64,000 nucleotides of DNA. Source: an uncultured Mycoplasma sp. (GTDB taxonomy: Bacteria > Bacillota_I > Bacilli_A > RF39 > UBA660). The stretch spans positions 1 to 64,000 of the forward strand of contig CABUPU010000005.1 of NCBI GenBank assembly GCA_902493595.1, written 5' to 3'. The position numbers and the translations under genes are program-made. Below, piece by piece: positions 63,730 through 64,000 of this stretch. Every line of letters starts with the position of its first letter. Position 1 is the first letter of the stretch. The notes under the pieces were generated by a model. The model searched no databases. It saw only the letters and a program-made list of their open reading frames with translations, and had not been told where the DNA came from.

Positions 63730-64000
63730 TTGCAATACTAAAATATATGTATATAATAACTACTCGAACGTGCAGGAACTGGCGTTGCCACCAATTTTCA
63801 GGGGGTTTGAAATAAATCAAAAATTCTGGAAGGAGGATGATGCTTATGTCTAAAAATAAGATAATTAAATTCGAGTTTTTATGCATACTATTTCTGATTT
63901 GTTATTACAACTTTGATACAATAGAAAACGCCTTCAAGTTTTAGTAAAACTATTATTGCTCATTATTGAGTTAATTATAGCCTTGCTTGCCTGAATAGCG
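63730..64000 (+). ncRNA. Structured RNA element, copy 3 (cut by the window edge)
   Basis: Promoter TTGCAA (63730), 16 bp, TATAAT (63752), then GAACGTGCA (63766). The leader (GTTGCCACCAATTTTC, then GGGTTTGAAAT) is nearly identical to copy 1. The 3' pairing partner lies outside the window. Confidence 0.6.
63846..63994 (+). pseudogene. Small hydrophobic peptide gene, frameshifted (copy 3)
   Basis: Starts MSKNKIIKFEFLCILFLICYYN..., close to copy 1 (shared CYYN), but stops at TAG 63942-63944 after 32 codons. In a shifted frame the sequence goes on as QVLVKLLLLIIELIIALLA, matching the second helix of copy 1. A single-base deletion near 63928 explains it. Confidence 0.55.

Noticed and set aside
1..64000. 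tRNA, rRNA genes or CRISPR arrays
   Set aside because: I saw no cloverleaf with GTTCRANNC, no rRNA segments and no regularly spaced repeats with unique spacers; short 23-bp triplets are operators.

Overview
The window is an AT-rich (roughly 25-28% GC by eye) bacterial chromosome segment using the standard code: tryptophan is TGG throughout and TGA ends at least one secure gene (gerA). It carries low-GC Gram-positive signatures: PolC and DnaE together, recD2, mutL, yqeG/yqeH, an mraZ-rsmH-ftsL-PBP cell-wall cluster, rpmF-yceD, a gerA-gerC-gerB germinant receptor operon, and spoIVA next to the HU gene as in Bacillus. I infer an uncultured, wall-bearing Bacillota (Bacilli, possibly an RF39-like gut lineage) that keeps sporulation genes. 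Family names come from motif recognition, not database searches.

Layout. 1-843: IS3-type transposase running off the left edge. 908-4.9 kb: recD2, mtaB and a membrane protein. 5.0-8.1 kb: a decayed surface-protein gene, a folded small-peptide element (copy 1), an intact surface protein and a cysteine/histidine-motif protein. 8.1-9.6 kb: an AAA_14/DUF4143 ATPase framed by a 104-bp direct repeat. 9.6-12.2 kb: rpsO-pnp. 12.2-15.1 kb: unknown proteins including an LRR protein. 15.1-16.4 kb: an NrtR-like NUDIX regulator plus a HAD nucleotidase, each with the same operator. 16.4-17.2 kb: an AbiEi antitoxin with the wreck of its AbiEii toxin. 17.4-21.9 kb: cell-division cluster, L32, YceD. 21.9-24.0 kb: a HipA-like kinase with two unknown partners. 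24.1-25.3 kb: three small-RNA genes beside a DUF3800 gene. 25.4-36.0 kb: dnaE-polC-yqeG-yqeH-mutL. 36.0-38.8 kb: a DUF1016 nuclease, its pseudogene, a zincin and an orphan ORF. 39.1-44.4 kb: two plus-strand membrane/secreted proteins (one with about 14 Cys-rich repeats) and a large surface protein behind an invertible promoter. 44.7-55.1 kb: deoD, XRE membrane regulators, an RsgI-like protein, a second AAA_14/DUF4143 ATPase, a lipoprotein, a transglutaminase-like protein and a 23S rRNA/tRNA methyltransferase. 55.4-61.5 kb: germination operon, HU, a small RNA, spoIVA. 61.5-64.0 kb: a second surface-protein locus with peptide-element copies 2 and 3 on its two sides.

The most interesting material is in two connected systems. 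(1) Surface-protein genes are preceded by promoter-bearing segments of about 90-110 bp bounded by perfect 20-21 bp inverted repeats. Both segments have the promoter facing away from the gene, into a terminator, which suggests phase variation in the OFF state. (2) A repeated element carries its own promoter, a strong ribosome site and a short hydrophobic peptide; its RNA 5' and 3' ends pair with covariation between copies, and a conserved opposing promoter sits at the far end. That architecture recalls a type I toxin-antitoxin locus. Separately, three small RNAs lie beside the DUF3800 gene, a protein domain known to associate with structured RNAs.
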